Positions 1-9,349 of a DNA stretch of 64,000 bases are shown here, one piece after another. The stretch is from assembly GCA_027459675.1 (NCBI GenBank), contig DAIDHO010000001.1, forward strand, positions 34,341-98,340. The letters are read 5' to 3'. This DNA is from Parachlamydiales bacterium. Its GTDB lineage: Bacteria; Chlamydiota; Chlamydiia; Chlamydiales; Rhabdochlamydiaceae. Numbering within the stretch: the first letter of the stretch is position 1; each line of letters begins with the position of its first letter. Made by a program: the position numbers and the translations under genes. Under the pieces are notes generated by a model. It worked only from the letters and a program-made list of their open reading frames with translations. It was not told where the DNA came from and ran no database searches.

Positions 1-1
1 T

Positions 2-427
2 ACCACAGGAGGACGAGCTCTTAAATTCTATTCTTCTATTCGGATGGATATTCGACGGATAGGCTCCATTAAAGGACCTGACAACGCAGAGATTGGAAAC
101 CGGGTAAAGGTTAAAATAGTCAAAAATAAAATGGCTCCTCCTTTCCAAGTGGCTGAATTTGACATTATCTTTAATGAGGGGATTTCCCGTTTGGGATCCC
201 TTATTGACCTAGGTTCTGAATATGGAATCATTGAGAAAAAGGGAACTTGGTTTAGTTATGGCGGACACCGTTTAGGGCAAGGAAAAGAAGCAGCGCGAGA
301 TGAACTGAAAAAACAACCCAAAATAGTCGATGAAATCGAAAAAGCTATTTTCGAGTTTGCCGCAAAAAAAGAGGTCGCGAGTCCCAAAATGGAAGAAACG
401 CCCGCTACAGATTTTGCTGAAGTCTAA
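2..427 (+). CDS. recA: Recombinase RecA, C-terminal part (5' truncated by window edge)
   Basis: Frame open from base 2: TTGGRALKFYSSIRMDIRRIGSIKG...GISRLGSLIDLGSEYGIIEKKGTWFSYGG, a typical RecA C-terminal region. Confidence 0.95.
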   Translation, partial: TTGGRALKFYSSIRMDIRRIGSIKGPDNAEIGNRVKVKIVKNKMAPPFQVAEFDIIFNEGISRLGSLIDLGSEYGIIEKKGTWFSYGGHRLGQGKEAARDELKKQPKIVDEIEKAIFEFAAKKEVASPKMEETPATDFAEV

Positions 428-1332
428 AGCGATGTAAAATTTCGGAGGGCTAATTGATGGAGCATCTCGCACATCTTCTTGAACGAAGGAGTGTCAAGAC
501 CCAGCTCCATCAAGGCCGTGTTAAACAATTTAAGTTCTTCTTCAAAGAGAACAAGGGCTCTTTCTTTCCCAATATGCTTGGCTAAATTAATATCCCGTTG
601 ATTTTTTTCATCTTGCGCAAGATCGCCTAAATCATCGGCAATTTGAAAGGCCATCCCAAAGTGATAAGCAGATCCTTTAACACGCTCCAGCCGTTTTAAA
701 TCACCTCCGCCGAAAAGCCAACCTAAAACAAAGGAAACTTCAAAGAGAGTGACTGTTTTTTTATAGATCACTTGCCTGAGCGTGTCTAATGACAGGTTAG
801 GAGGGTATAGATCGTAAAACTGGCCTCCCGTAGCGCCTAAGATACCTGCACACCGGCTTGCGTGTTCAAGTGCCACCAAGCCTACTTGATCGGCACTAGA
901 GTCGTAAGGAGCTCCCGCCTCCTTCATCTTTATAGTGTTGAGATGAATTTTCTCAAACGCAGCACAAATCAAGCCATAACTTGAAAGAAGAGCGATGGGC
1001 TCTCCGAATATTTTATGGAGGGTGGGCTGATTTCTTCTTTCTTCCTCATTATCCATACAAGGAAGATCGTCCACAATAAGCGATCCTGTATGAAAAAATT
1101 CCACAGCCAAAGCAGCATCTAAAACATTTAACCCATTGCCTAGCGCCTCTGCGATCAACAACACAAGAAGAGGCCTATAACGCTTTCCACCACTTTTAAG
1201 GGCATATTCACACGCATCTCGCAGCTTTGTTTTTTCTCCAAAACTCAAGATACTTTTTGCAATTTCCTGTTCAATTTTATCTCGATGAAAATAAAAATGA
1301 GAGGTTCGATTTAGATCTACTGTCAATGTCAT
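424..1332 (-). CDS. ispA: Polyprenyl (geranyl/farnesyl-type) diphosphate synthase
   Basis: Asp-rich motifs DDLPCMD and DDLGD, GGKRYRP, LIVDDLP; stop overlaps the recA stop. Confidence 0.88.
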   Translation of the reverse strand: MTLTVDLNRTSHFYFHRDKIEQEIAKSILSFGEKTKLRDACEYALKSGGKRYRPLLVLLIAEALGNGLNVLDAALAVEFFHTGSLIVDDLPCMDNEEERRNQPTLHKIFGEPIALLSSYGLICAAFEKIHLNTIKMKEAGAPYDSSADQVGLVALEHASRCAGILGATGGQFYDLYPPNLSLDTLRQVIYKKTVTLFEVSFVLGWLFGGGDLKRLERVKGSAYHFGMAFQIADDLGDLAQDEKNQRDINLAKHIGKERALVLFEEELKLFNTALMELGLDTPSFKKMCEMLHQLALRNFTSL

Positions 1333-1339
1333 AAATAGC

Positions 1340-2008
1340 TCATTTATTTTTTTTGTCTCTATAAATGGTGTGGGGAGGTAAAATCCCTTTGATATTCAGG
1401 CACGGGTAACAAAGCGAGCCTGGCCCAATAAACGTGCCTGGACTTGTCACTGCATTACACCCAATTTGAGCTTCGTCTCCCACGATGGCTCCGAATTTTT
1501 TCAAGTTCGTCGGGATTGTTTTTCCCAGGTAGAAAAAAGAGATGGGCGCATGATCCAACCTAACGTTTGCAAGTTTAACTCCCGCCCCCAAATTCACATC
1601 ATTTCCAAGAATGGAGTCGCCTACATAATTAAAGTGGGCAGCCGAGGCTCGATTTAACAAGATAGAGTGCTTAATTTCTGTTGTATGACCAATCAGACAC
1701 CCCTCTCCTGTGATTACATGTCCCCTGATGTAAGCCCCATGCCGCACTACAGTATTAGGGCCTAAGATCACAGGACCTTGAATATAGGCTCCAGGCTCAA
1801 TGATACATCCTTTCGCAATCGAAATTTGAGAACGATTGATTAAATAAGCTGTGGAGGGAATGGGGACTTCAATTTTCCCTAAAGGGGTTTTTTCAAGATA
1901 AGGACTTAAGCGATGCAGCGCTTCCCATACAGGAGCCTCTACATCAAAAAGCGCCTGGTGATCAAACGCCTCTAATGAGAAAAAGTGAGCAGAAGCAAGT
2001 GATTGCAT
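1340..2008 (-). CDS. GlmU-like left-handed beta-helix (hexapeptide repeat) acyltransferase-type protein
   Basis: Hexapeptide pattern (IAKGCIIEPGAYIQGPVILGPNTVVRHGAYIRG...VGDEAQIGCNAVTSPGTFIGPGS). Confidence 0.75.
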   Translation of the reverse strand: MQSLASAHFFSLEAFDHQALFDVEAPVWEALHRLSPYLEKTPLGKIEVPIPSTAYLINRSQISIAKGCIIEPGAYIQGPVILGPNTVVRHGAYIRGHVITGEGCLIGHTTEIKHSILLNRASAAHFNYVGDSILGNDVNLGAGVKLANVRLDHAPISFFYLGKTIPTNLKKFGAIVGDEAQIGCNAVTSPGTFIGPGSLCYPCLNIKGILPPHTIYRDKKNK

Positions 2009-2255
2009 GAAGTCATACTACTGAAGCGACGATTTTTCCACATCGCTTCTTTTAAATTCTTTTTTAGATCTTTAAGATATCATACTTATCCAGTCTTGTG
2101 GATTTGTTGATAAAAGGATGTTTTTAATTAGATCTCTTGCGTCACTCAAGTTCAGTACAAAGCTCTTGTCTGACTTACACAGAGGGGGAGGGGAGAATTG
2201 TTCATAACTTTGTTAATAACCGAACTCTTTTGTCGATTTTGTTTAAAACCGGGGG

Positions 2256-2921
2256 TTATGACCAACGAATGGGAGACTTACCAACACGGAGCAGAAACTC
2301 ATTGGCTTTAGAAAAATGGCGGCATCCGAAAAAACGATCAGCGGAGTAAGGAGAAGGATGTGAAGCTTCAAAAACAGCATGCTGGGATCCGACTGCTCTA
2401 TGTCCTTTCTCCTGCGCCGATTTTCCCCATAAGAGAAAAACGATCGGATCTGGTTTTTGCACGAGCACATCAATGACTGCATCGGTAAAACGCTCCCATC
2501 CTTTTCCATAATGGGACTTGGGTTCATTCTTACGCACGGTCAGTGTGGCATTGAGCAGAAACACCCCTTGCTCAGCCCACGATAGTAAACACCCATCATG
2601 GGGCGGGGCCTCTCCTACATCATCTCTGATTTCCTTATAGATATTTTTAAGGGAAGGAGGAATCGGTACGCCAGGCAAAACACTAAAAGCTAGACCATGG
2701 GCCTGTCCAGGGCCATGATAAGGGTCTTGACCGACAATCACCACTTTCACTTTTTCGTAAGGGGTCTGTAAAAAGGCATTAAAAACAAGGTTTTCTGGAG
2801 GGTAAATCACGCTTCCATTTTCTTTTTCGGATTTTAAGAATTTTTTTAGATCTTGAATATACGGCTTTTCTATTTCACCCTTTAGCTTTTCATGCCATCT
2901 TTTTTCTAAAGTCATTCCCAT
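2256..2921 (-). CDS. ung: Uracil-DNA glycosylase; ORF extended in the track, probable start at MGMTLEKRWHEKL
   Basis: VVIVGQDPYHGPGQAHGLAFSV and HPSPYSADRFFGCRHFSKAN motifs. Confidence 0.95.
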   Translation of the reverse strand: MGMTLEKRWHEKLKGEIEKPYIQDLKKFLKSEKENGSVIYPPENLVFNAFLQTPYEKVKVVIVGQDPYHGPGQAHGLAFSVLPGVPIPPSLKNIYKEIRDDVGEAPPHDGCLLSWAEQGVFLLNATLTVRKNEPKSHYGKGWERFTDAVIDVLVQKPDPIVFLLWGKSAQEKGHRAVGSQHAVFEASHPSPYSADRFFGCRHFSKANEFLLRVGKSPIRWS

Positions 2922-3012
2922 ATAAGCCAATAGATTATACAAAAAAACCAAAAAGGACAATTGACAGAAACCAAAAATGGTCCTACGATGGATCGCTCGA
3001 AAGGTAATTGAT

Positions 3013-3267
3013 ATGAAAGATCTAGCAGAAAATAATTTGATTCGTTTTAAAAATATTTCTAAGAAAAAAGAGGCGATGTACGCTAATTTCAAGGTGAAAG
3101 GGATTCGACGAGGCGTTAACTTTACAGCTTCTATTTCTGTCGATCTTTCTGCAGCTGAGTTGCACCCGGGCGATGTATTAGAAAAAATCATCGAAGAGTG
3201 TGCACGCATCGGTGTGACAGAGTTCAAAAAGGCTGAATTTGAATTTGAAGGTTTAGCTCACGTTTAA
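3013..3267 (+). CDS. Small conserved-type protein of unknown function (start MKDLAENN)
   Basis: Intact ORF in intergenic space, plausible internal ATG. Confidence 0.55.
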   Translation: MKDLAENNLIRFKNISKKKEAMYANFKVKGIRRGVNFTASISVDLSAAELHPGDVLEKIIEECARIGVTEFKKAEFEFEGLAHV

Positions 3268-3302
3268 GGTCGAGGCTGGGTTTTGCCTAGCGTCGGGTTT
3301 AA

Positions 3303-3359
3303 TAGACCTCTTGCTTAAGCTAAAGATTCATCTGAACTTTAGCTTAAGCAAGAAGTCTA
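3303..3359. repeat. Long imperfect inverted repeat (about 23 bp arms) formed by two facing copies of the dispersed TAGACCTCTTGCTTAAGCTAAAG element
   Basis: TAGACCTCTTGCTTAAGCTAAAGattcatctgaaCTTTAGCTTAAGCAAGAAGTCTA. Confidence 0.85.
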
Positions 3360-3364
3360 CTTAT

Positions 3365-3439
3365 CTGGGTGTGGCGCAGCTTGGCTAGCGCACTAGCATG
3401 GGGTGTTAGGGGTCGGAGGTTCAAATCCTCTCACCCAGA
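3365..3439 (+). tRNA. tRNA-Pro (anticodon GGG)
   Basis: CTGGGTG/CACCCAG acceptor stem, CTAGC-ATGGGGT-GTTAG anticodon arm, GGAGGTTCAAATCCTC T arm. Confidence 0.93.
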
Positions 3440-3452
3440 TTCTTTTTTTCTT

Positions 3453-3492
3453 TAGACCTCTTGCTTAAGCTAAGGTTCAGTCGATTTTATGG
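3453..3492 (+). repeat. Dispersed intergenic repeat copy (TAGACCTCTTGCTTAAGCTAAGGTTCAGTCGATTTTATGG)
   Basis: Matches copies at 3303, 43558 and 50932. Confidence 0.8.
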
Positions 3493-3587
3493 ACTTTTTG
3501 AGCCTCTTTTCTTAAAACTTTAAAAAGAGGTTACTCCTAACCCCTCCTTGTGAAAAAATTAATTTAATTGTATGGTCACCCCTAGGA

Positions 3588-4511
3588 ATGGACGACCATA
3601 AAACTGCCTTTTTTCGAGAAAAAAGAAAAGTATATTATCTCACCTTCATCTTGATGGCGGTTACCATTGGGATTTTTTGGACATGGAGGGTCTATTTTTA
3701 TCCTTTCGAATCGACGGAAGACGCTACGATTCAAGCGAACGATATGTCTATCAGTCCGGTGATAGCAGGCCAAATCACTGAAATGAAGGTGGAAGAGGGC
3801 TCGGTGGTTCAACCGGGTGATCTTTTGTTTGCAGTGGACGATACACTTCTTAAAATTCAGAGAGAAAAGGTGGTTGCAGCTCTGCAGCATGTCCAAGATG
3901 AAGCACACGTTCAGTCCATAAGGCGTAATCTTGCATTGGACACTTTTAAAAGGGCTCAAACAGAGTTTGAAGCAGGGGTGATCTCTTCGGAGATGTTCCA
4001 ACAAGCAGAAAAGAATCTCGAAATGGCACAGGCTGCTCTCGAATCTATTTTATCTCTTATTGAGGTACAGGCGGCCGATCTGCAGTTCATTGAAAAACAG
4101 ATCCAGCTTGCGAAAGTGAGGGCTCCTGCTGCAGGCGTGGTGGGTAAGATTTGGCATACTCCTGGAGAGGTGGTTGCTTCAGGTCAGACGACACTGACGT
4201 TATTCGATCTGGCCAATGTTTGGGTGGAGGCTAAAATTGAAGAGACTAAAATTTCCTCTATCCGATTAGGAGATCCTGTGACGCTTACTGTCGATGCATA
4301 TCCCCATCTCAATTTAAAGGGAATAGTCGTGGTGGTGGGGGCAGCAGCCGCTTCTCAATTTGCTTTGATCCCTGCGAATAACACCTCGGGAAACTTTACT
4401 AAAGTAACGCAACGCGTTCCGTTGAAAATTGCCTTTAAAATATCAGATGACAATTCGGACATCTATTTGCGCCCGGGCATGTCTGTGAAAGTTAAAATTC
4501 GAGCGCGGTAA
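3588..4511 (+). CDS. emrA: HlyD/EmrA-family membrane fusion (periplasmic adaptor) protein
   Basis: N-terminal TM, ISPVIAGQITEMKVEEGSVVQPGDLLFAVDD biotinyl-lipoyl-like domain; next to an EmrB-like gene. Confidence 0.82.
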   Translation: MDDHKTAFFREKRKVYYLTFILMAVTIGIFWTWRVYFYPFESTEDATIQANDMSISPVIAGQITEMKVEEGSVVQPGDLLFAVDDTLLKIQREKVVAALQHVQDEAHVQSIRRNLALDTFKRAQTEFEAGVISSEMFQQAEKNLEMAQAALESILSLIEVQAADLQFIEKQIQLAKVRAPAAGVVGKIWHTPGEVVASGQTTLTLFDLANVWVEAKIEETKISSIRLGDPVTLTVDAYPHLNLKGIVVVVGAAAASQFALIPANNTSGNFTKVTQRVPLKIAFKISDDNSDIYLRPGMSVKVKIRAR

Positions 4512-4513
4512 AT

Positions 4514-6088
4514 ATGAATGAAGGGCTTCTTCGAAGGCGTGCCATTCGTCTGTTTCCTTCTCTCTCAAGCGATCACCGCGCCTATCCTTGGTACGTGCTT
4601 CTGACTGTGATGATCAGCACCTTTATGGTGGTCCTGGATGGAACCATTGTAAACGTGGCTATTCCTACTATTATGGCTGCTTTTGGAAAAACCATTAGCC
4701 AAGTTGTTTGGGTTTCCACAGCCTATCTCATTGCTCTTTCGATTGTGCTTGCCATTTCAGGGTGGCTCACTGAACATTTTGGAGCAAAACAGGCATTTAT
4801 GGTAGGGCTTGTCATCTTTGTTGTTAGTTCTTATTTATGCGGAATTGCATGGAATATCGAATCCATGGTTTTCTTTCGGGTGCTACAAGGATTTGGGGGA
4901 GGCATTTTAACCCCGGTGGGAATGACGCTTTTTACGACCGAATTTTCTAAAGAGTATCGTACAGTTCCTTTGGGATTTTACTCGATTGCAATTGCAGCCG
5001 CCATCTCCTTGGGGCCTGCAGTGGGAGGATACCTGATTGAGAAAATCAATTGGAAGTGGATCTTCTTCATTAATCTCCCTTTCGGTTTGATTACTTTTTT
5101 TATGGCTTGGGTTATCCTGAAGCGAACTCAACGGAAAGAGATTCATGCCTTTGATAAATGGGGGCTTTTAACCCTGACCTCTTTTCTAGTGTTACTTTTT
5201 TTGGGGATTTCGAGCGGACATGCTTCTTGGAATGCAAAAGGGTGGACTTCGATGTTTACTATCCTTTCATTTTTAATTTCCGGGATTTCTCTCGCCCTTT
5301 TTCTTTATATTGAGCTCCATCATCCTTACCCCATTGTGGATTTAAGAATTTTTCGAGAACGGAACTTTCTGATGGGAAACACGATTCTCTTTATTTTCTC
5401 CTTCACTCTATTTGGCTCGAGTTTTTTGCTCCCACTTTATTTGCAAAATGGATTGAATTATTCTCAAATTCACACAGGTTTAGTCCTTCTGCCGTTAGGC
5501 CTTTCTCAATGTTTTTTTGGAGGGCTTTCGGGATGGATGACTAAAAAAATATCACCCCTATGGCTTGTTTTTTTTAGCATTATCATTTTAGGCATCAGCT
5601 ATCAATTGAACAGCAATTTTAGCCTTTACACCTCCGAGAAAAGCATGGTGGTACTTTTTACTTTACGGGGGGCGGCTATGGGATTTTTATTTGCTCCTTT
5701 ACTGGCGCTTACCATGTTAAAAATTCCTGAAGAAAAAATTTCTCAAGCCACGGGGCTTTTTACAGTTCAGCGGCAAATTGGGGCAGCACTGGGGGTTTCC
5801 GTCTTTGAAACGATTTTTACCAATCGTCAAGTTTACCATTCTTCTGCCCTAGGCTCTGCGCTTGATACCTCGAGTCCTGTTTTTCAAGAAATCAGCCAAC
5901 AGCTGAGTGGTGCAAGTCAGACAAGTTTTGGACACTCGCTTTTACAAGCGGGGATCCAGGCACAACAATTTATTTTAGATTTTGCACAACACACTATCTT
6001 TATTCGATCGATTGATGACTGTGTTCTTCTTGCTGGAATAATCACCTTCTTCAGCGTGGTTCCCCTCTTTTTTCTGCGAGACTCTTAG
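4514..6088 (+). CDS. emrB: DHA2 (EmrB-type) MFS efflux transporter
   Basis: 14-TM pattern, DGTIVNVAIPTIMAAF, VLQGFGGGILTPVGMTL. Confidence 0.85.
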   Translation: MNEGLLRRRAIRLFPSLSSDHRAYPWYVLLTVMISTFMVVLDGTIVNVAIPTIMAAFGKTISQVVWVSTAYLIALSIVLAISGWLTEHFGAKQAFMVGLVIFVVSSYLCGIAWNIESMVFFRVLQGFGGGILTPVGMTLFTTEFSKEYRTVPLGFYSIAIAAAISLGPAVGGYLIEKINWKWIFFINLPFGLITFFMAWVILKRTQRKEIHAFDKWGLLTLTSFLVLLFLGISSGHASWNAKGWTSMFTILSFLISGISLALFLYIELHHPYPIVDLRIFRERNFLMGNTILFIFSFTLFGSSFLLPLYLQNGLNYSQIHTGLVLLPLGLSQCFFGGLSGWMTKKISPLWLVFFSIIILGISYQLNSNFSLYTSEKSMVVLFTLRGAAMGFLFAPLLALTMLKIPEEKISQATGLFTVQRQIGAALGVSVFETIFTNRQVYHSSALGSALDTSSPVFQEISQQLSGASQTSFGHSLLQAGIQAQQFILDFAQHTIFIRSIDDCVLLAGIITFFSVVPLFFLRDS

Positions 6089-6165
6089 AAGGTATTTTTG
6101 TATAATATTAAAAATTTTTTTATTATAAAAATAAATAATGATATAAAATAATAAGATGTTATACA

Positions 6166-6528
6166 ATGAAAATTATGGATTATCTATTTAATTTTATTCA
6201 CCTTTATATCAATTCAACAACTCGGATTGTGGTGGAGGGACAGGAGGTCTTAATTCAAAAAAAGTCTGTCTCATCGACGTGGAAACTTTCCACTCCTATT
6301 TTTGAGGGACGAGGAGAATTTCCCAAAGAAACCCACGAATGCTTGCGGCTTATTCAGAGTCTTAAGTGGGCCAATGAGGGAATGCTTGAAATCGATGCGG
6401 TGATAGGCACCATCCATTGGACTCAGGAGATTCATCCAAGTCGTTTCCATAAAGAATTTCCTCGGTTTTTAAAACACGCCAAAGAGTGGAACGAAATTCT
6501 GACGAAGGAATTATCGCTTATCAACTGA
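6166..6528 (+). CDS. Hypothetical protein (120 aa)
   Basis: Intact ORF downstream of a very AT-rich intergenic segment. Confidence 0.55.
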   Translation: MKIMDYLFNFIHLYINSTTRIVVEGQEVLIQKKSVSSTWKLSTPIFEGRGEFPKETHECLRLIQSLKWANEGMLEIDAVIGTIHWTQEIHPSRFHKEFPRFLKHAKEWNEILTKELSLIN

Positions 6529-6556
6529 GATTGATGAGGGGATACTCCCCCTCTCT

Positions 6557-7765
6557 CTATTCTCTCACTCTCTCAGGGGATAAAACAAAGATAGCTCGGC
6601 TTGCTAAAATGAAAAGAGGGCTGAGCAAGACAGTAGCAAGCGGGGTCAAAGTTAAGAGGACTCCTGCAATCACAGGGCCTAAAATCTTAGCAAAAGCTTG
6701 AATAGATTGATGGAGTCCCATGACTTTTCCATTTTCATGAGAGCAAGCATAGTCGGATACTAAAGTCGTGAGGGAAGGAACAAGCGAAGCATAAGCAAAG
6801 GTGAAAAGGGGCATGATAAAGCAGATCATGAAATAATCTTGCATGAACGAAAGAAGAAAAATAGAAAAGGCGAAAAGAAAAATAAAATAGCGAAAGAATT
6901 TTTCAGAGCGCGAATACTTGTGGAGCCACAGAATAAAAATCACTTGGGACAGTGAAAACCAAATCCCATATTGGGAATAAAGATTAAAGACTTGTCCTTC
7001 ATTGCAGCCGATCTTTTCAATGAGAAATACCTGAAAGGTTTTGATAAAGAAATACCACCCAAAAAAAATCAGGAATTCTGACCACAGCAAAGTTTTAAGA
7101 GGTCTTTCACATTTTAAAAAATCTCGAAAGCGGACTTCTGTCCATTTGGGGACAGCTAGTTTTTCTGTATCATTTGACCAAAATTTCCATATCAGTAAAA
7201 AGTTTAAAAAAGAAAAGGCAGCACAACCGACAAAAAGATAAAAGCATGCCTCGAATAAATGTCCCGCAACTGTAACCACCTGTCCTGCCACCCAGGGTCC
7301 CAAGATAAAACCTAGACCCAACATAAGGTGAGAGATGGCAAAAAATTTCGATCTTTTTTCTTCAAAGCTGACGTCTGTGATAATGGCATTGGTAGTGGAT
7401 AAATTAACACCGGTGAGTCCTGCGACAAAATTTCCGATGAAAAAAGGGAAGACGGACTGAGTTAGAATTCCCCCACTGCAGATGAGATAGCCTGCGGCAT
7501 TGCCGAGATAAGAGGTGAGTAAGATTCCACGCCGTCCTACCCGATCAGAAAGATAGCCTAGGAAAGGAGCTGCAACCATTTGACCAATCGGATAGGTAGC
7601 GGATAAAATTCCGAGCAGAATATAACGCAATTTGAGAGAGTAGGTTCCCTCAAAAAAACTGTGGGGTGTTTCTAAGAAAAAAAGGGGAAGAAAAGCAATG
7701 ACAGCAGAGAAAGTTAGAAAATCGAGAAAAAGAACGGAAAAAATGAGGCTCAATTTTTTTAACAT
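6557..7765 (-). CDS. MFS transporter
   Basis: GYLSDRVGRRGILL motif, 12-TM hydrophobic pattern. Confidence 0.8.
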   Translation of the reverse strand: MLKKLSLIFSVLFLDFLTFSAVIAFLPLFFLETPHSFFEGTYSLKLRYILLGILSATYPIGQMVAAPFLGYLSDRVGRRGILLTSYLGNAAGYLICSGGILTQSVFPFFIGNFVAGLTGVNLSTTNAIITDVSFEEKRSKFFAISHLMLGLGFILGPWVAGQVVTVAGHLFEACFYLFVGCAAFSFLNFLLIWKFWSNDTEKLAVPKWTEVRFRDFLKCERPLKTLLWSEFLIFFGWYFFIKTFQVFLIEKIGCNEGQVFNLYSQYGIWFSLSQVIFILWLHKYSRSEKFFRYFIFLFAFSIFLLSFMQDYFMICFIMPLFTFAYASLVPSLTTLVSDYACSHENGKVMGLHQSIQAFAKILGPVIAGVLLTLTPLATVLLSPLFILASRAIFVLSPERVRE

Positions 7766-7842
7766 AGACGCATCTATTTTAGTCTCATACGATACATGAT
7801 TCTATACTGCGCCCCCATTGAAATCACAGCTTTTGAGGATGT

Positions 7843-8583
7843 CTATTGTATATTGGTGAGAATCTGCGTGAGTGTCTCTAGTTGTATTTTGAGTGTTTTA
7901 ACTTGAGCAGAAGTAGGCCTGAATCGTTTGAGGGTCAACAGTTTGCTCAGTTTTTGAAGGAGCTGTTGGGCTTGAATTGCAAGATCTTCCCTGCGATGGT
8001 CGGTTTCATCCAGAGGAAATGTTTGGCGGATCAATTCCAGTACCTCATTTTTCGTTTCGCCTTGGTAATTGAGGAGGAGCTCTTTCTTTTTTTCTATGGG
8101 AGCATCTCGGCTGGCCAAGGTATAAACAGCTTGGCGTGGCATTGTATCGAGTTTGGGAAGAAGTTCTGGAGGAAGCACTTGGTAAAACTCGTAGTATTGG
8201 AGAAAATTATAAGGGGTTTGACGGTTGCCATAGGTTGCAATAAGCCAGGCAGAAAAAGCGCCATCGCGATAATTTTTGAAGATTTCCTGAGCCTTTTTAA
8301 TGCGCTGCCCATGCAGGATTGCGGCTTGGTTGGAGATGGCCTTAATCTCGGATGTCAAGCTAGAAAGTTGGTGTAAGTCTTTTTCTATAGACACCTCTCT
8401 CTCTCCTTGGTAGGACTTGAGAAGTTCTTCAAGAGAAATGTGTTCTTGGGGCGAAAGAGGGGTCACTTTAAAGACTCCTGAAAAACTCGAGAGCTGTCCC
8501 TTAGAAGAGACTTCCGCAAGCTCGGTTGTCTTCGAAAATTTTTGTTTAAGGCGTGAAAAAAGCAGAGTGTTTACTTTTGACAT
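7843..8583 (-). CDS. pGP6-D / CT583-like family protein (chromosomal homologue of chlamydial plasmid protein)
   Basis: Sequence character (AWLIATYGNRQTPYNFLQYYEFYQVLP...LDTMPRQAVYTLASRD) and adjacency to ParA and thrS, as in Chlamydia CT581-583. Confidence 0.75.
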   Translation of the reverse strand: MSKVNTLLFSRLKQKFSKTTELAEVSSKGQLSSFSGVFKVTPLSPQEHISLEELLKSYQGEREVSIEKDLHQLSSLTSEIKAISNQAAILHGQRIKKAQEIFKNYRDGAFSAWLIATYGNRQTPYNFLQYYEFYQVLPPELLPKLDTMPRQAVYTLASRDAPIEKKKELLLNYQGETKNEVLELIRQTFPLDETDHRREDLAIQAQQLLQKLSKLLTLKRFRPTSAQVKTLKIQLETLTQILTNIQ

Positions 8584-9341
8584 TTTCTAAGTCTCTTTAA
8601 AAGTTCTTTGGCAAGGATAGAGTAATCTTCGGCGGCACGCGATTTAGGCGCTATTTCAAAAATGGGTTTTCCATAAATCGTAGCTTCAGAGACAGTGATG
8701 TCCCGGCGGACTTTCGATTTTAGAATTTGTCCTGGAAATGTCTCTTCGATGATATGAAGGAATGTGTCGTTGCTTTTACCTCGAGGATTCCAAAAGGAAA
8801 GCACCACTCCCAGAAGCTCAATGGGATGCCGTTGGGAGAGCGATTCCATAAATTGCGAAAGTCGCTGAAGTCCTTTGATGCTATAAAATTCGGGCGTGGC
8901 CGCAATCAGGGCAAATTCGGAAGCGATCAGTGCAGACTCAGTCAGCCAACAAAGAGAGGGGGGTGTGTCAATGATAATAGTATCAAATTGGGTGAGCGGT
9001 TTTAAAACTTCTCGCAACTTTTCATGGGAGTAACGATCAGCTGCAAGGGCTTCTGTCACTTCTACCCTTTCCAGCCATGTATCAGCCGGAATAAGAGAAA
9101 GGCGCGGATGTGAAGTGGGTAAAATGACCTCTCCAATGTTCTTTTTTCCTTGAAGAATAGGAGCTAAGCTATCCTGAGCATCTGGATCATAGCCGAGTCC
9201 TGTGGTGAGATTGGCTTGAGCGTCAAAATCGATAAGTAAGACATTTTGTTTGTGAAATTTTGCAAGGGCTGCGCCTAAGTTCAGGGAGGTCGATGTTTTA
9301 GCGGTCCCTCCCTTGAAGCTGCTAATGGTAATGGTTGGCAT
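8571..9341 (-). CDS. ParA/Soj/MinD-type ATPase
   Basis: Deviant Walker A KGGTAKTSTSLNLGAALA, LLIDFDAQANLT, IIIDTPPSL. Confidence 0.9.
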   Translation of the reverse strand: MPTITISSFKGGTAKTSTSLNLGAALAKFHKQNVLLIDFDAQANLTTGLGYDPDAQDSLAPILQGKKNIGEVILPTSHPRLSLIPADTWLERVEVTEALAADRYSHEKLREVLKPLTQFDTIIIDTPPSLCWLTESALIASEFALIAATPEFYSIKGLQRLSQFMESLSQRHPIELLGVVLSFWNPRGKSNDTFLHIIEETFPGQILKSKVRRDITVSEATIYGKPIFEIAPKSRAAEDYSILAKELLKRLRKCQK

Positions 9342-9349
9342 CTTTAAAC

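Noticed and set aside
2137-2349. Plus-strand ORF of 70 aa
   Set aside because: Overlaps the 3' end of ung on the opposite strand and a dispersed repeat copy; no evidence of coding.
3588-6088. EmrA/EmrB pair as a novel efflux system
   Set aside because: Standard HlyD plus DHA2-MFS arrangement; no outer-membrane factor or unusual domain alongside.
6089-6165. Very AT-rich tract (TATAATATTAAAAATTTTTTTATTATAAAAATAAATAATG) as a special regulatory element or origin-like site
   Set aside because: Most simply a promoter/intergenic spacer; no DnaA-box cluster or repeats seen.
7882-8376. Plus-strand ORF of 164 aa
   Set aside because: Antisense to the pGP6-D-like gene, which has family support.
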